NCBI GenBank assembly: GCA_039720395.1
Contig: CM077831.1
Location: 3,328,003 to 3,392,002 of the forward strand
Length of the DNA: 64,000 nucleotides
DNA from: Liquidambar formosana
Taxonomy: Eukaryota > Streptophyta > Magnoliopsida > Saxifragales > Altingiaceae
Direction: 5' to 3'
Under the pieces are notes generated by a model. That model was not told the DNA's origin and searched no databases. It was given only the letters and a program-made list of their open reading frames with translations. Shown piece after piece: positions 12,971 through 24,620 of this stretch. How positions within the stretch are numbered: position 1 is the first letter of the stretch; each line of letters begins with the position of its first letter. The translations under genes and the position numbers were made by a program.

Positions 12971-13220
12971 TGTTGGCCCAAATGGTTTTAACACCATTAA
13001 TTTTTTATGATAACAATGCATAAGATGATCTTAAGTACTAATGATTTCAAATTAAGCTTTAAGACAGGTCAAGACCAAGCTACAAAGGCATGACACTTGA
13101 TGGACATCAAAAAGATTTAACTATATCAAAGCCAAACGAAGATCAAGTGTAGACAAATAGGATTCTATGTAAGATTTCTAATAACCTATGAATATATTTA
13201 TATAAAAAAAAAAAAAAAAT

Positions 13221-15375
13221 TTGCTGTCAAGCAAGCAGGATGTGGAGGGAGGAGGGGAAGCGGTGGTGCATGAACACCGACCACTCCTTCCCTTGATATA
13301 TATATGTTTTTAGAGCATTACGTCAGGAGAATATCCAGAGAATGAAGAGAGAAAGAGAGAAGGAAGGAGAGAAAGACATAAAGAGAGAACCCATTTAGAA
13401 ACAACGGAAGAGGAAATTTCAAATTCTAGCTAAAGACTTGGAATTGAAGTTGCAATCCTCAATTTTAGGTGAGGTTTATCTCCTATTATCAGTGAATGTT
13501 TGTGCTTTAGAAGGAATTTAAGTAGTTTTGAAGTTTGAGCATGCGTTGAAGCTTAAATACCCATTATTGGCTTCCAAGAAACTTAGAAAATTCGTATCTT
13601 TTGTATATGATTGTATTTAGCTATGAAATTTTTACTGGATATATCTAATAGTATGGAGAAAATGCTGATAAAACTTGGTGATTTAACTCAAAGTATGTTA
13701 GGAGAAACAATTACAAAACAGAAATAGAGTTTTTCTCATTTTCAGGAAATTTTGTTAACTTTAGCCCACCTCTTTCATTTTTAACAAATACTTGATGCTG
13801 AAAGCTTTCCATAGACACCAAATTCGTAAAATTTGGTTGAGAAATGAAGCCTGTGGAAATTTTTAAAGTTCTATAAAATTCAAGAAAACATAGCAGAAAA
13901 TCAGAGAAAATGAAGGAAGAAGATGAACAGTTGATACGGGTTGACTCGGTTGACCTGATTTGACCCGATTTGACTCGGGTTTGACCAATTTTGACTGGTT
14001 TGACCCGGTTGACCCGGTTTGACTCGGGTTTGACCAATTTTGACCGGTTTGACCCGATTTGATTAATTTTGACCCAATTTGATCCAGTTTGGGCAATTTT
14101 GACCCGATTTGACCAATTTTGACCTGGTTTGACTCGGGTTTGACCAATTTTGACCGGTTTGACCCGTTTTGGTTAATTTTGACCTAATTTGATCCGGTTT
14201 GGGCAATTTTGACCCGATTTGACCAATTTTGACCCGGTTTGACCAAGAATTATTTTTAAATCTCTATTAAAATAAAAATAATAGTTTATTGGAAAGTTAA
14301 GGCATTGTTTGGTTGAACATAAATGTATTTTACATTAAAAGTACATAAAATCTTCATATTAAGTCCAATAATGTTGAAACTTGAACCGTAATGCTCTTAT
14401 TAAAGAGCACTACAATCTAGTTCAATTTGACTAAATTTCATGAAGTTTGAAATTTATTGAATCAAATGACCATTTTGCCCTTTTTGTATGAAAATGGTAT
14501 AAATGAACTCCAAATTTAGTTTTCTTAAACCATAAAATTTCTTTTATTGATATATTGTTAGATTGTTGTTTTTGTAGTAAAAAGTTTATATGATTGGAAT
14601 TGATTATGCATGAGAACTTTGAGAAATACCCATGAGCATGTTATATATTTACATTGAGAAGTTATTACATGTTGAGAAGTTGAGTATATTTGATAATGCA
14701 TGAGAAGTATGCATGAGCAATTTATTCATTTACATTGAGAAAATGATATATGTTGAGAAGTTGAGAAGAGACGACTGGGTAGAGATTACCCTACAGTTAG
14801 TGCACTAATATGCCATATCATTTTTGAGGGCAAGGTCAGTGATATGGTATACACACATGATGAGCGGTGTGTGCTGTGGTCGTAAATAGTATGTTTTGTA
14901 TGAGTAGATAAGCATGCTATTAAATTTTATTTCAGGTTGTTCAAGATGAGCAAGAGACAGGTATGATTAGTTGCATTGAGAACATGCATATTGAGTTGTA
15001 TTTTTTAAATGATTTATATTGGGTTGATATGTGATTTATTATGTGATAAACCTCATTGAGCCATTAATAGCTCACGATGTTATTTTAATAACATCTTACA
15101 GGAGTAGAGAACCAGTAATGGAAAGGAGATCGAGCAAATTTAAAAGTGTGGACAAACTTTTGTTTATGTAAATATAAGTTCAGAGAATTTGAACTTTTGA
15201 ACTGTTTAGTTGTTTGTATTTTGAAAAGTTGTAATACCTTTAAGTAGTTATATTGTAAATGAAGGTATTTACCAGTTAATTAGTTTGATATACGTGTGAA
15301 TGTTTAGTTATAGAGAAGTGTTAGTTCTGTCACCACCTCATTAGGCTATGAGAAGGCTATTTTTGGGACATGACA
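13221..15375 (+). mobile_element. LTR-like insertion, probable chromovirus solo LTR
   Basis: About 2,155 bp from TGCTGTCAAGC to GGGACATGACA inside the SIRE-like LTR. Flanks AAATT (13216-13220) and AGATT (15376-15380) agree in 4 of 5 bases. It has a TATATATA tract near 13296 and no coding potential. The ending resembles gypsy chromovirus LTRs; the assignment is tentative and rests on the ends and on the continuity of the host LTR. Confidence 0.5.
13926..14246. repeat. Short-period TTTGACC repeat tract
   Basis: About 320 bp built from variants of TTTGACCCGG, TTTGACCAATTTTGACC and GTTTGACTCGG. Open frames on the minus strand here are simple products of this repetition. Confidence 0.85.
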
Positions 15376-15540
15376 AGATTGATCCCAAGTAATGGTCATT
15401 TGTGATTAAAGGGCTTTAGGTTCATGCATTAACTTGGTAATAACTAAAAAGAACCTATTTGATCATGATTAGAGTCTCTTAACTCGTTGAAATGACCCCT
15501 TAAAAATCAGGCCTTAAATTCTGTGTATTAATTTTCTGAT

Positions 15541-15985
15541 GTAGAGCTTTAAGACATCTTAAATATATTTAAGACGTCTGAAAACTGATTAAGACGTCTG
15601 AAATTTTGTTTAAGACGTCTGAATCAAGTTTAAGACGTCTGAAATAGGCTTAAGATGTCTGAGGTATGAAGTCCTAAAATACATCTTCTCTGATTTTTTA
15701 AGACGTCTAAATTAGATGTCTGAAATGTACTTTAAGACGTCTGAATATGGCTTAAGACGTCTGAAATGGACAGACCTCAAATTGCATCCTCTCTGGCTTT
15801 TTAAGACGTGATAATAAGACGTCTTAAAGAGGTTTAAGACGTCTGAAAAATGTTTAAGATGTCTGAATCCTCGTGAACAGTGACCTTGAAAAACCTCTAT
15901 AGAAATCAATCCTCTGGTTTTTTAAGACGCCTGATTAAGACGTCTTAAACAGAATCAGACATCTTAAATCAATTTTAGACGTCTG
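15541..15985. repeat. AGACGTCT palindrome cluster in SIRE-like LTR
   Basis: About 17 copies of TTAAGACGTCTGAA and near variants in 445 bp, many centred on the perfect 8-bp palindrome AGACGTCT, spaced about 20-30 bp. It lies upstream of the TATA-like box near 16110, so it may be an enhancer-like part of the LTR promoter (inference). Confidence 0.8.
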
Positions 15986-16642
15986 AATCCCTTGAGACTG
16001 ACCAATAACGGCTAGTTTTTCAAACGGTCTTTTGAGCATTAAATGCCCACCAAACCATCTTTCCCGGCATTTATTGCTACAGAACGGTCATTTGGACCCC
16101 TTGGGCTATATATACATGAGTTAAACTCATTTATGGGCATTCATTGAGCTTCAAACAAAATCATTCATCTACAAGCCCTAATTTCACTTGTGAGCATTTA
16201 TTGAGATACAATCAATAGTCGAGTGAGCTTTCAATTTCTGTGTATCCACTCTTTAGAGAGAGTTTCTTGAGCACAAAAACATACTCAAATCTTCTTGTAT
16301 TCAAGTGTTAAGAGAAACCCCATTTGTAAGCACTTGAAGAGTGTGTCTTAAACAAGTGTTGGTGAAGAACACTTGTAGTTGTAAAGGTTTGCTGCTCCAC
16401 CTTGAAGGAGAGTGATAGTGGATTGGTGAATCCTCAAGCGAGCTCTTGAGGCGAGGACGTAGGCGGGAAGGCCGAACCTCGTTAACATCGTTTGCATTCT
16501 CTTACTTTTAATCTCCTTATTATTGCTTGTTCTTATATTTATCTTTACTTGCAATAATCTGATTTTTGAGTTTGCAATTAATTTTTTAATTGGCCAATAA
16601 CCCTATTCACCCCTCCTCTAGGGTTATATATTTGGGACAACA

Positions 16643-16880
16643 GTTATTGCAATAATCCTTCCCGTGGAGATAACTTATTGCTACAACCTTTCTCGTTGCA
16701 AGAAAGAATTATTTTAATTAAAAATATTATTTATCACAACGACTTTGGCGTTGCAATAAGGTATTGCTACAATCGTTCCCGTGGCAATAACTTATTGCTA
16801 CGACCTTTCTCGTTGCAAGAAAGAATTATTTTAATTAAAAATATTATTTATCGCAACGACTTTGTCGTTGCAATAAGTTA
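16643..16880. repeat. CACTA subterminal repeats, right of the LTR insertion
   Basis: Two more units with the same landmarks at 16702 and 16819 (117 bp apart), ending in a short TA run near 16870. They continue the array that stops at 12970. Confidence 0.8.
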
Positions 16881-17203
16881 TATATATATATATATTTTAA
16901 ATAGAAATCTGTCTTTTTCATGGTGACTTATACCTGTACCCTATTTAAGGTAATGAAACCATCCAAAATATGATATCTCAATCCCAAACTTATCCAAATT
17001 AATTCAAACCCAAACTTTAAACATTCATTTAACTAATGAAGCCATCCAAAATATCAACCTTCCAAAATGTCATTACAAATTGAAAATAAATCAACAAAGA
17101 TATTAAAGCATCCATATCACTATATTAAAAGCTTCAAGCTTTAACCTTTTCCAAAATGTCATTACAAATTAAAGCTTCAACCTTCAACCTTCCAAAATGT
17201 CAT
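16881..17203 (+). other. CACTA interior, no gene seen
   Basis: AT-rich sequence with short repeated phrases such as TCCAAAATGTCATTACAAATT. No coding region is recognised. It is interrupted at 17204 by the solo LTR and continues at 18859. Confidence 0.5.
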
Positions 17204-18858
17204 TGTTAGGATTATGCCCTAGAGTCAATCATAGAGATGATTGTTTAGGGATTAGGAACAATCATTTGATTTCATTTATGTATGTCACATTTATTATTGA
17301 TTTAATAAAAGGGCTTATTCTATTATGTTTATATGCATCATTTATATTTACATAATATGTCCATGGAGTTAGAGTTGAGAATATGGATTTACAAAGAGTT
17401 GTAATTTTGAGACTATAGATATATCTCTGTACTAAACTCCTAAAGCATTCCTAGTTGAAGGTTCACTATGATGGATAATAATGAACCATAGGACTAGCAC
17501 TTGTTAGGTTGACTCTATAGGAGGATAGCTGGTCTCAAGCTATTTGTGTGGAGACACTACAACCAACAAGTGGGTGCCTATTACTAGAATAGGTACACTG
17601 AATGTGACCAAAGATATAAGATAAACTGAATGGAGTTTTATCCTGCCTGTCAATCAGTTTATCATTGTTATAATGGTACAAGTAATCCTTAGACCTGAGA
17701 CACAATAGTTGTCTTATGCATGTAGCTTTAGAAGTTTGATAACACTAAGTGCAGATCCTATTCAGGGGTCTACAAAGGTGTTCATTGGCCCTACTGCTAT
17801 GTGTATGAAGGCATGTGAGTGATCAACAAGGGATCCATCACTCTCAGGAAAAAGAAAGAGAATGTCTCATATAGCATTCATAATATAACTCATTAAATTC
17901 ATGGCCATGGTAAGATGAATATGAAAAGAGTTTCATGAGTTCATCAATGAGTTGATATCTATGAATGAGTATAAAGTAATTGAACTAGGGACTTGACAGA
18001 CTTCCATGTCCTATTAGTTCAATTGGAGACATTGTGTTGAAGGAAGGATGCAATTGTAACCTATAAACTATAACAGAAGGGTTCTTTGTAGATGACTATT
18101 CACCTCATTAAGGACCACACCATGAGCCATATGCTAGGTGTTACTCATGGTTAGTAGAAGCCCTAATTGATATAAATGAGTTATAATCAATTAGGGAATT
18201 GGAAGGAGTTCCAATTAGACCCTAAATGGAAAGAGTTCCATTGTGCACACCTCGTGCTATTCCTACTACTTAATGATGTGAACCCAATGGGTCACACACT
18301 AATCATGCAAGAAGAGCTTTAAGGTCTATGAGAGAAAGGGCATAAGTGAATAAAAGAAAAGTTCTTAAAGGCTTAGTTTGTATTTGATATAAACTAGAGG
18401 GGTTATTGTGTAATTAAGAGTAATTACACAAAACATTTTAGGGTTAGAAATCCCCCTCATGGCCGGCCCTATAGTGTGGATATATAAGCCACACAATGAT
18501 GTGATGACATCATACTTTTAGAAGACACCAAGGGCTAGCCAGAATTTCCTGCCTCCCTTTCTCTCTCTCCTCTCTTCTCCTACACTAGCAACAATAAGGA
18601 AAAGGAGGAAAGGACTTGAAGCTCTAGCTAGGTGTGGATACTGTTGGAGGTAGCACACTTGCGTTGCTCATTCACCGCTGTCCAGAATCAAAGCTTGGAG
18701 CAAAAAGGAGAAGACAAAAATTCTGTAAGTGTTCTAACCCTCTTCGTAGTTAGGGTTTGATTTTGTGTTATGCATAGTTAGATTCATGGGCTGTGGAATC
18801 GTAGGAAAAATTTTTATATTCCGCACTTCAATTTTTCCCTCTTGTTCGATTCCCAACA
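17204..18858 (+). mobile_element. Copia solo LTR C with perfect 5-bp target duplication
   Basis: A complete 1,655-bp LTR, TGTTAGGATTATGCCC to CGATTCCCAACA. It is flanked by GTCAT at 17199-17203 and GTCAT at 18859-18863, and the same host sequence (TTCCAAAATGTCATTACAAATT) resumes after it. No internal region remains, so LTR-LTR recombination removed the rest of the element. Confidence 0.95.
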
Positions 18859-19991
18859 GTCATTACAAATTTTGAAGTAAATCAACAAAGATATTAAAAG
18901 AATCCAAAATGCAAAAATTCCAACTGATTAGCAACCATTTACTCCAAAGATACTAAAGCATCCAAAATGCAAGAAATTCCAGCTAATTAGCAATAATCTA
19001 CTCTTGTAAAACATTGCAAAGAAACAAAGAAAATTAGAAAGTGAGAGAAAGAGACTAACTAAAAGAGAATCAAATATTCAGACAATGGTATTTCCTCAAT
19101 GAATTGCATATGGCAACTGCTATTAATTTAAGATTCAGATCCAGATCCATTTTATATTGGACTTGGAAAAATGACAATATCTCCAATTTTATTTTATTTT
19201 TTATATTTCACCAATCATACATCATACGGATTGTCTAATTAGGTCAATGAGTTAACCTATTCGAAACCCATAAGCTGGATAAATTCTTCCTTTGTGAATA
19301 AGTTAGGTTTTATAAGATTTAAAAGTATACTAGGATTTAAGAAGAACCAAAGAAAAACTATTAGAAGTTCATGGAAAGCATTTAAGTGATAAGACAAGGA
19401 ACTAGAAAGCATCTTGAATAATCATCATCCCTTCTACAATGAAAGAAGCTTCTACTACTATCAATAATGTGGTTCAAGGTGCTAGAAATATGATCATAAC
19501 TTTTGAAGCCTATGTAAAAAGGAAACGATCAATCAATATATTACAAGGTCTTAGCTAGGCATAGTTATCAAAAGTGGGCTTCATTCATGTCTTCATGATC
19601 TATTAAATGCATGGCAATTCTAAAATACATATGCAAGTAGGGAAAAAAAAACTAATTCAGTAACTTAAAAAGTTCAAGTAGCAACTCAAGAGGTAAATTA
19701 CAATAACAAAGAAAAGAGCACAAAAACCCACAAGTTATAGAATAGAAGAAGAATATCAAAATACACAGAATTTCTTTTCCCAAAAAAAAAAAAAAAGAGG
19801 ACATACCATATTTCTCAATACTATCAAAGAGCTTCACTATATCATTTTTTAATGTACCAATCTGCCAAAGATAAGAAAATATAAGACAAAATATAGAACC
19901 CTTCACAGAAATAATTGATGCAAGCATATTTAAAGCAAGAAAAACCAGTATAACCATAGACAAATTATAGAGGATAGAGAGTACATGACAC
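18859..19991 (+). other. CACTA interior, possible gene-like fragments
   Basis: Mostly AT-rich. A 39-codon plus-strand frame at 19439-19558 (starting MKEASTTINNVVQGARN) and a minus-strand stretch near 19805-19870 flanked by AG...GTATG look somewhat protein-like. I cannot name them. CACTA elements often capture gene pieces, but this is only a suggestion. Ends at the gypsy insertion (flank GACAC, 19987-19991). Confidence 0.3.
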
Positions 19992-20622
19992 TGTCACACC
20001 CCATTTTTGCACCACCTTACTAGGGCTCATCATTTCATGCATGTTTTTGTTTTGTTTTTGAGTCTAGTCACTTGCATTAGGTTTCTAGAGTCACAAGGAC
20101 AATAGGTATGAATTTTGGTTCAAATTGGAGTTGATCTTGAGGGATAATAAGAGCTTTTGTGACTTGAGGGGCATAATCGTCTTTTAAGTCCCAAACTTTT
20201 CATTTGACCTTGAAATGATCTCCAAATTGTCAATTGGAGTTCATATGGATGCATAAGAGGTATTTCTAGTGTCAATTTGATAAATCAATGGCTTGGGATT
20301 AAAATGGCTCGATGTAGTTCAAGATTGGTTAATTGACCCTTCTTTGGGTTAGCTCTAATTGACTCACAATTACCAACTAAATCTTTTCAAATCGACTTTC
20401 ATTAGTCATCATTTTACCCCCAAAAGTGTTTTATGAAGTTCAATTTTGATATGGAAAGTGTTTGGTTTGACCCTATGTGCATGCCTATGCTTAGCAAAGG
20501 TAGAGTATAGTGGTTAACCGCCTTGTTCAAACCTAACCATGCCCCCATGGTTAGTGGTTTTCACCCTAAAATGTTCAAAAACATATTCCTCATCGAAACA
20601 CGGTCGTTTTGGCTTTTGTTTC

Positions 20623-22281
20623 TGTTGGGAATCGAATAAGAGGGAAAAATAGAAGTGCGGAATATAAAAAATTTTTCCTACGATTCCCAATCCCATGAAT
20701 CTAACTATGCATAACACAAAATCAAACCCTAACTACGAAGAGGGTTAGAACACTTACAGGATTTTTGTCTTCTCCGTTTTGCTCCAAGCTTCTACTCCGG
20801 ACAGCGGTGAATGAGCAGCCCAAGTGTGCTGCCTCCAACGGTATCCACACCTAGCTAGAGCTTCAAGCCTTTTCTTTCTTCTTCCTTGTTGTTGCTAGAA
20901 GTAGAGAAGAGAGAGAGAGAGAAGAGAGCCTCCAAGGGGCTGGACGGCTAGGGTTTATTGTGCAAGCCTCTTATGCCATGTCACACATAAGTGTGACTTA
21001 TATAGGCAGCCCACTAAAGGGGGCTGGCCATGGGGAAGAAACCCTAATAGGGTTATGTGTAATTACTCTTAATTGCACATTAACCCCTATTATTTGTATC
21101 AAATACAAATAGGCCCATAAAGAACTATTCTTTATTCACTAAAACCCTTTCTCTCATAGACTTTAAAGCCCTTCTTGCATGATCAGTGTGTGACCCATTG
21201 GGTTCACATCATTAAGTAGTAGGAATAGCACAAGGTGTGCACAATGGAACTCTTTCCATTTAGGGTCTAATTGGAACTCCTTCCAATTCCCTAATTGATT
21301 ATAACTCACTTATATCAATTAGGGCTTCTACTAACCATGAGTAACACCTAGCATATGGCTCATGGTGTGGTCCTTAATGAGGTGAATAGTCATTTACAAA
21401 GAACCCTTCTGTTATAGTTTATAGGTTACAATTGCATCCTTCCTTCAACACAATGTCTCCAATTAAACTAATAGGACATAGAAGTCTGTCAAGTCCCTAG
21501 TTCAATTACTTTATACTCATTCATAGATATCAACTCATTGATGAACTCATGAAACTCTTTTCATATTCATCCTACCATGGCCATGGATTTAATGAGTTAT
21601 ATTATGAATGCTATATGAGACATTCTCTCTCTTTTTCCTGAGAGTGATGGATCCCTTGTTGATCACTCACATGCCTTCATACACATAGCAGTAGGGCCAA
21701 TGAACACCTCTGCAGACCCCTGAATAGGATCTGCACTTAGTGTTATCAAACTTCTAAAGCTACATGCATAAGACAACTATGGTGTCTCAGGTCTAAGGAT
21801 TACTTGTACCACTATAACAATGAGAAACTGATTGACAGGCAGGATAAAACTCCATTCAGTTTATCTCATATCTTTGGTCACATTCAGTGTACCTATTCTC
21901 GTAATAGGCACCCACTTGTTGGTTGTAGTGTCTCCACACAAATAGCTTGAGACTAGCTATCCTCCTGTAGAGTCAACCTAACAAGTGCTAGTCCTATGGT
22001 TCATTATTGTCCATCATAGTGAACCTTCAACTAGGAATGCTTTAGGAGTTTAGTACAGAGATATATCTACAGTCTCAAAATTACAACTCTTTGTAATCCC
22101 ATATTCTCAACTATAACTCCATGGACATATTATGTAAATATAAATGATGCATATAAACATAATAGAATAAGCCCTTTTATTAAATCAATAATAAATGTGA
22201 CATACATAAATGAAATCAAATGATTGTTCCTAATCCCTAAACAATCATCTCTATGATTGGCTCTAGGGCATAATCCTAACA
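20623..22281 (-). mobile_element. 3' LTR of copia D
   Basis: 1,659 bp, near-identical to 28677-30335. The polypurine tract lies directly to its right on the plus-strand map. Confidence 0.95.
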
Positions 22282-24620
22282 ATCTCCCACTTGCACTAAA
22301 GCCAATCGACCATGTATCGCATACCTATCTTCTCAAGATGTTGGTCTTAGACACAACCAATTATGTTTTAAAGCTTTAGTCAGTAGGTCTACAAAAACTT
22401 ATGTAGATAATATCTTCTGTAATGTATCTATTACCTCTTCCAATGATTCCTCTAATCACTTGGAATTGTCACTCTATGAGTTTGGACTTTTGATGAGACC
22501 GTGATTCCTATACTTGAGCTATAGACCCATTGTTGTCACAAAACAAGGTGTGGGCAACTCAATGGAAGGAACAACTCTAAGTTCTAAATGAACTTATAGA
22601 TCCAAACAGTCTCCTAGACAATGCGACAATTAATTCACCCTTAATAATGGAATCCACTGTATCTTTCATACAGTTCTTCCATTAAGTATTTCACCAACTA
22701 AAGTGAATATAAAATATACCCCATATGGATCATATCCAAATCCATATACCCATCTACTATGAGTTTACAATTTCCATATACAATCCAATATTCCAAATTT
22801 GAATTGATTGATAACTATTTGTAACAATTACAACATAATAGATATCAGGTTCAATACATAGTGTAAAATAAGGCTTCTTAACACTTTAAGAATCTTACTT
22901 GTGTTATCCTAGGGCACATGCCCTTGAATAATGAATTCTTATCTGAAGTAAATCAGACCTCCCTTAGAATTCTCCATGTTGAACTCCTTCAACATTTCAA
23001 CTATGTTTGATGATTTGGAGATACTTAGCAATCTATATGATCTATCTCTATAGATCTTATTGGATGCTTTTGCCAAATCTTTCATGAATTAGTTTTTCTC
23101 CAAAAACTAAAACTTTACATTAGATAACATTCATATATCATTCATAATGATTATGATGTCATCCATACTTAGGATAAAGAAAAATGATCGCACTCCCACC
23201 AACCTTTTATACACTCATGGTCCATCTATACAATGAGAGAAATCAAACAATTTGATTACCTCAACTTTATAGATGTTCTAATTATGAGAACCTTGTAGTC
23301 TATTAATAGACTTCTATAACTTACACACTTTTATGGTTTTTCACCATTTGATATAACATCTTTATATCCTTTTTGACATATCTTATATTCAAATGTGTGT
23401 TTATAGATAACAAGATCCAAATGGATTTCAGCATAACTATTATCAAACAAGTTTCTTTATAGACAACTTTTTGCCTATGTTGAAAACATTCTTAAATAGC
23501 CAAGCCTTTTAGGTCTCTACCTGTCCATATTGGATTTAATGACTCTTAGTCATTTCTCAAGTTGATGTCAAACATCGCCTAATCATAATCAATAGGATTT
23601 ATCTTGGTGATCTTTATCACCAAAGAACAATTCTTTCACATTCTAATGGAGATACAATATCTCTCTTATGTTAAAGAAATATCCAATTTGATCTATGAAA
23701 AGAATGTGGTGTAATTAAAGGTTTTGCCTCAATAGGGGCAAGGGTTGGATCTTTGTTGGTTTGTGGCTTTACAAACAATTCTGTAAATTCTATCTACTTT
23801 TGCATCTTTCTTGAATGAACTCTTTCTCAAGAAAATCCAGCAATCATCCTAATGGACAACTTTTGTTCATTAGAGTAATAGAAATACTATCCCAACCACT
23901 TTTAGGATATACCACAATTCAACACTTACTTGACCTTATTTCCAGATTGTCTACATTATGTTTCCAGACAAACGTAGCACAAGCCCGAGCCTTAACTTCT
24001 TTAAGTTGGGTTTCTTCCCATATCATATCTGATATAATTGGGACAAAACTGGAGTGAACCCTAAATTATCAATATGTAGCAATTTTAAGGTATATCCTAG
24101 ATGGATACATTAGTAAAACTCATCATGGATCAAACCATATCTTAATAGGGTTCAATTTGTTCTCTTAGATTCACCATTGAGCTATGGTATTCTAAGATGA
24201 GTCTACTATAATTGAATGCATGTTCTATATGACTGTATACATCATAATGTATAGTCAAATTATAAATGTAACTCATTCACTTCACCAAGTAAAAGATGGG
24301 TTTGGTCATCTCATAACCAAGTCATAATCGTTACATTTAAATGAGAGTCTCTACATCTCTTGTATTCTCGGAATACATTGCATTCGCTCTAATTAGTCAT
24401 TTAAATTCGGAAATCAAATTTCTAGAATGTCTTAAATGACTTAGTTAAGAAATAAGTTCCCAAAATTAATCTAGCAACTCTTGCTCTATTAAAATTTTTA
24501 AAGGTAACTTATTATCTACTTAACTTTCTGCTTCGATTTAGATTATACTAGAATCCAAAAACCAAGAAGCAGAACTAACCAACAATTTAGTTTAGAGCAT
24601 GAACCAAAACTTCAAAAGTT
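22282..24620 (-). pseudogene. pol: Copia pol remnant (integrase to RNase H) of element D
   Basis: Minus-strand counterpart of 54880-57190. Pieces of the copia polyprotein are readable across frames: the pre-integrase region, the integrase catalytic glutamate area with NG.S.R, the integrase C-terminal KLE.RS-type stretch near 23815-24057, an RT remnant with MKDL and KIYRDRS, and RNase H with DNNGSIAQ and ESRSHQKSK. Stops and frameshifts occur throughout, and the longest sense frames are far below normal pol length. It cannot make an active enzyme. The 80-codon ORF on the plus strand at 23815-24057 is antisense to this remnant. Confidence 0.75.

Larger units (their letters stand above)
12971..16642 (+). 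mobile_element. SIRE-like copia solo LTR (itself interrupted)
   Basis: Begins TGTTGGCCCAAATGG and ends TTTGGGACAACA. Near the 3' end is 'ccctattcacccctcctct', a phrase typical of SIRE/Maximus copia LTR ends. Flanks ATTAT (12966-12970) and GTTAT (16643-16647) match in 4 of 5 bases. CACTA subterminal repeats continue directly on both sides and no PBS follows, so it is a solo LTR. Without the inner insertion it is about 1.5 kb. A TATA-like TATATATA lies near 16110. Confidence 0.7.
12401..19991 (+). mobile_element. CACTA (En/Spm-type) DNA transposon, left part, heavily interrupted
   Basis: The left end is CACTACAAGAAAAA at 12401, the standard CACTA terminus, preceded by the 3-bp flank AGT. Subterminal repeats rich in CGCAACG / CGTTGCAA follow. 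The element is interrupted by a SIRE-like solo LTR (12971-16642) and a copia solo LTR (17204-18858), then cut at 19991 by gypsy G3. No right terminus (TTCTTGTAGTG) appears in the window. No transposase is recognisable in its own remaining 2.3 kb, so it may be non-autonomous. Confidence 0.85.

Noticed and set aside
12496..12991. 71- and 112-codon ORFs in the CACTA end
   Set aside because: Translations of the 117-bp repeats; repetitive and without a domain.
13711..14147. Minus-strand ORFs of about 100 codons
   Set aside because: Products of the TTTGACC repeat tract.
23815..24057. 80-codon ORF, also at 55422 and 63475
   Set aside because: Antisense to the integrase C-terminal remnant of copia pol.
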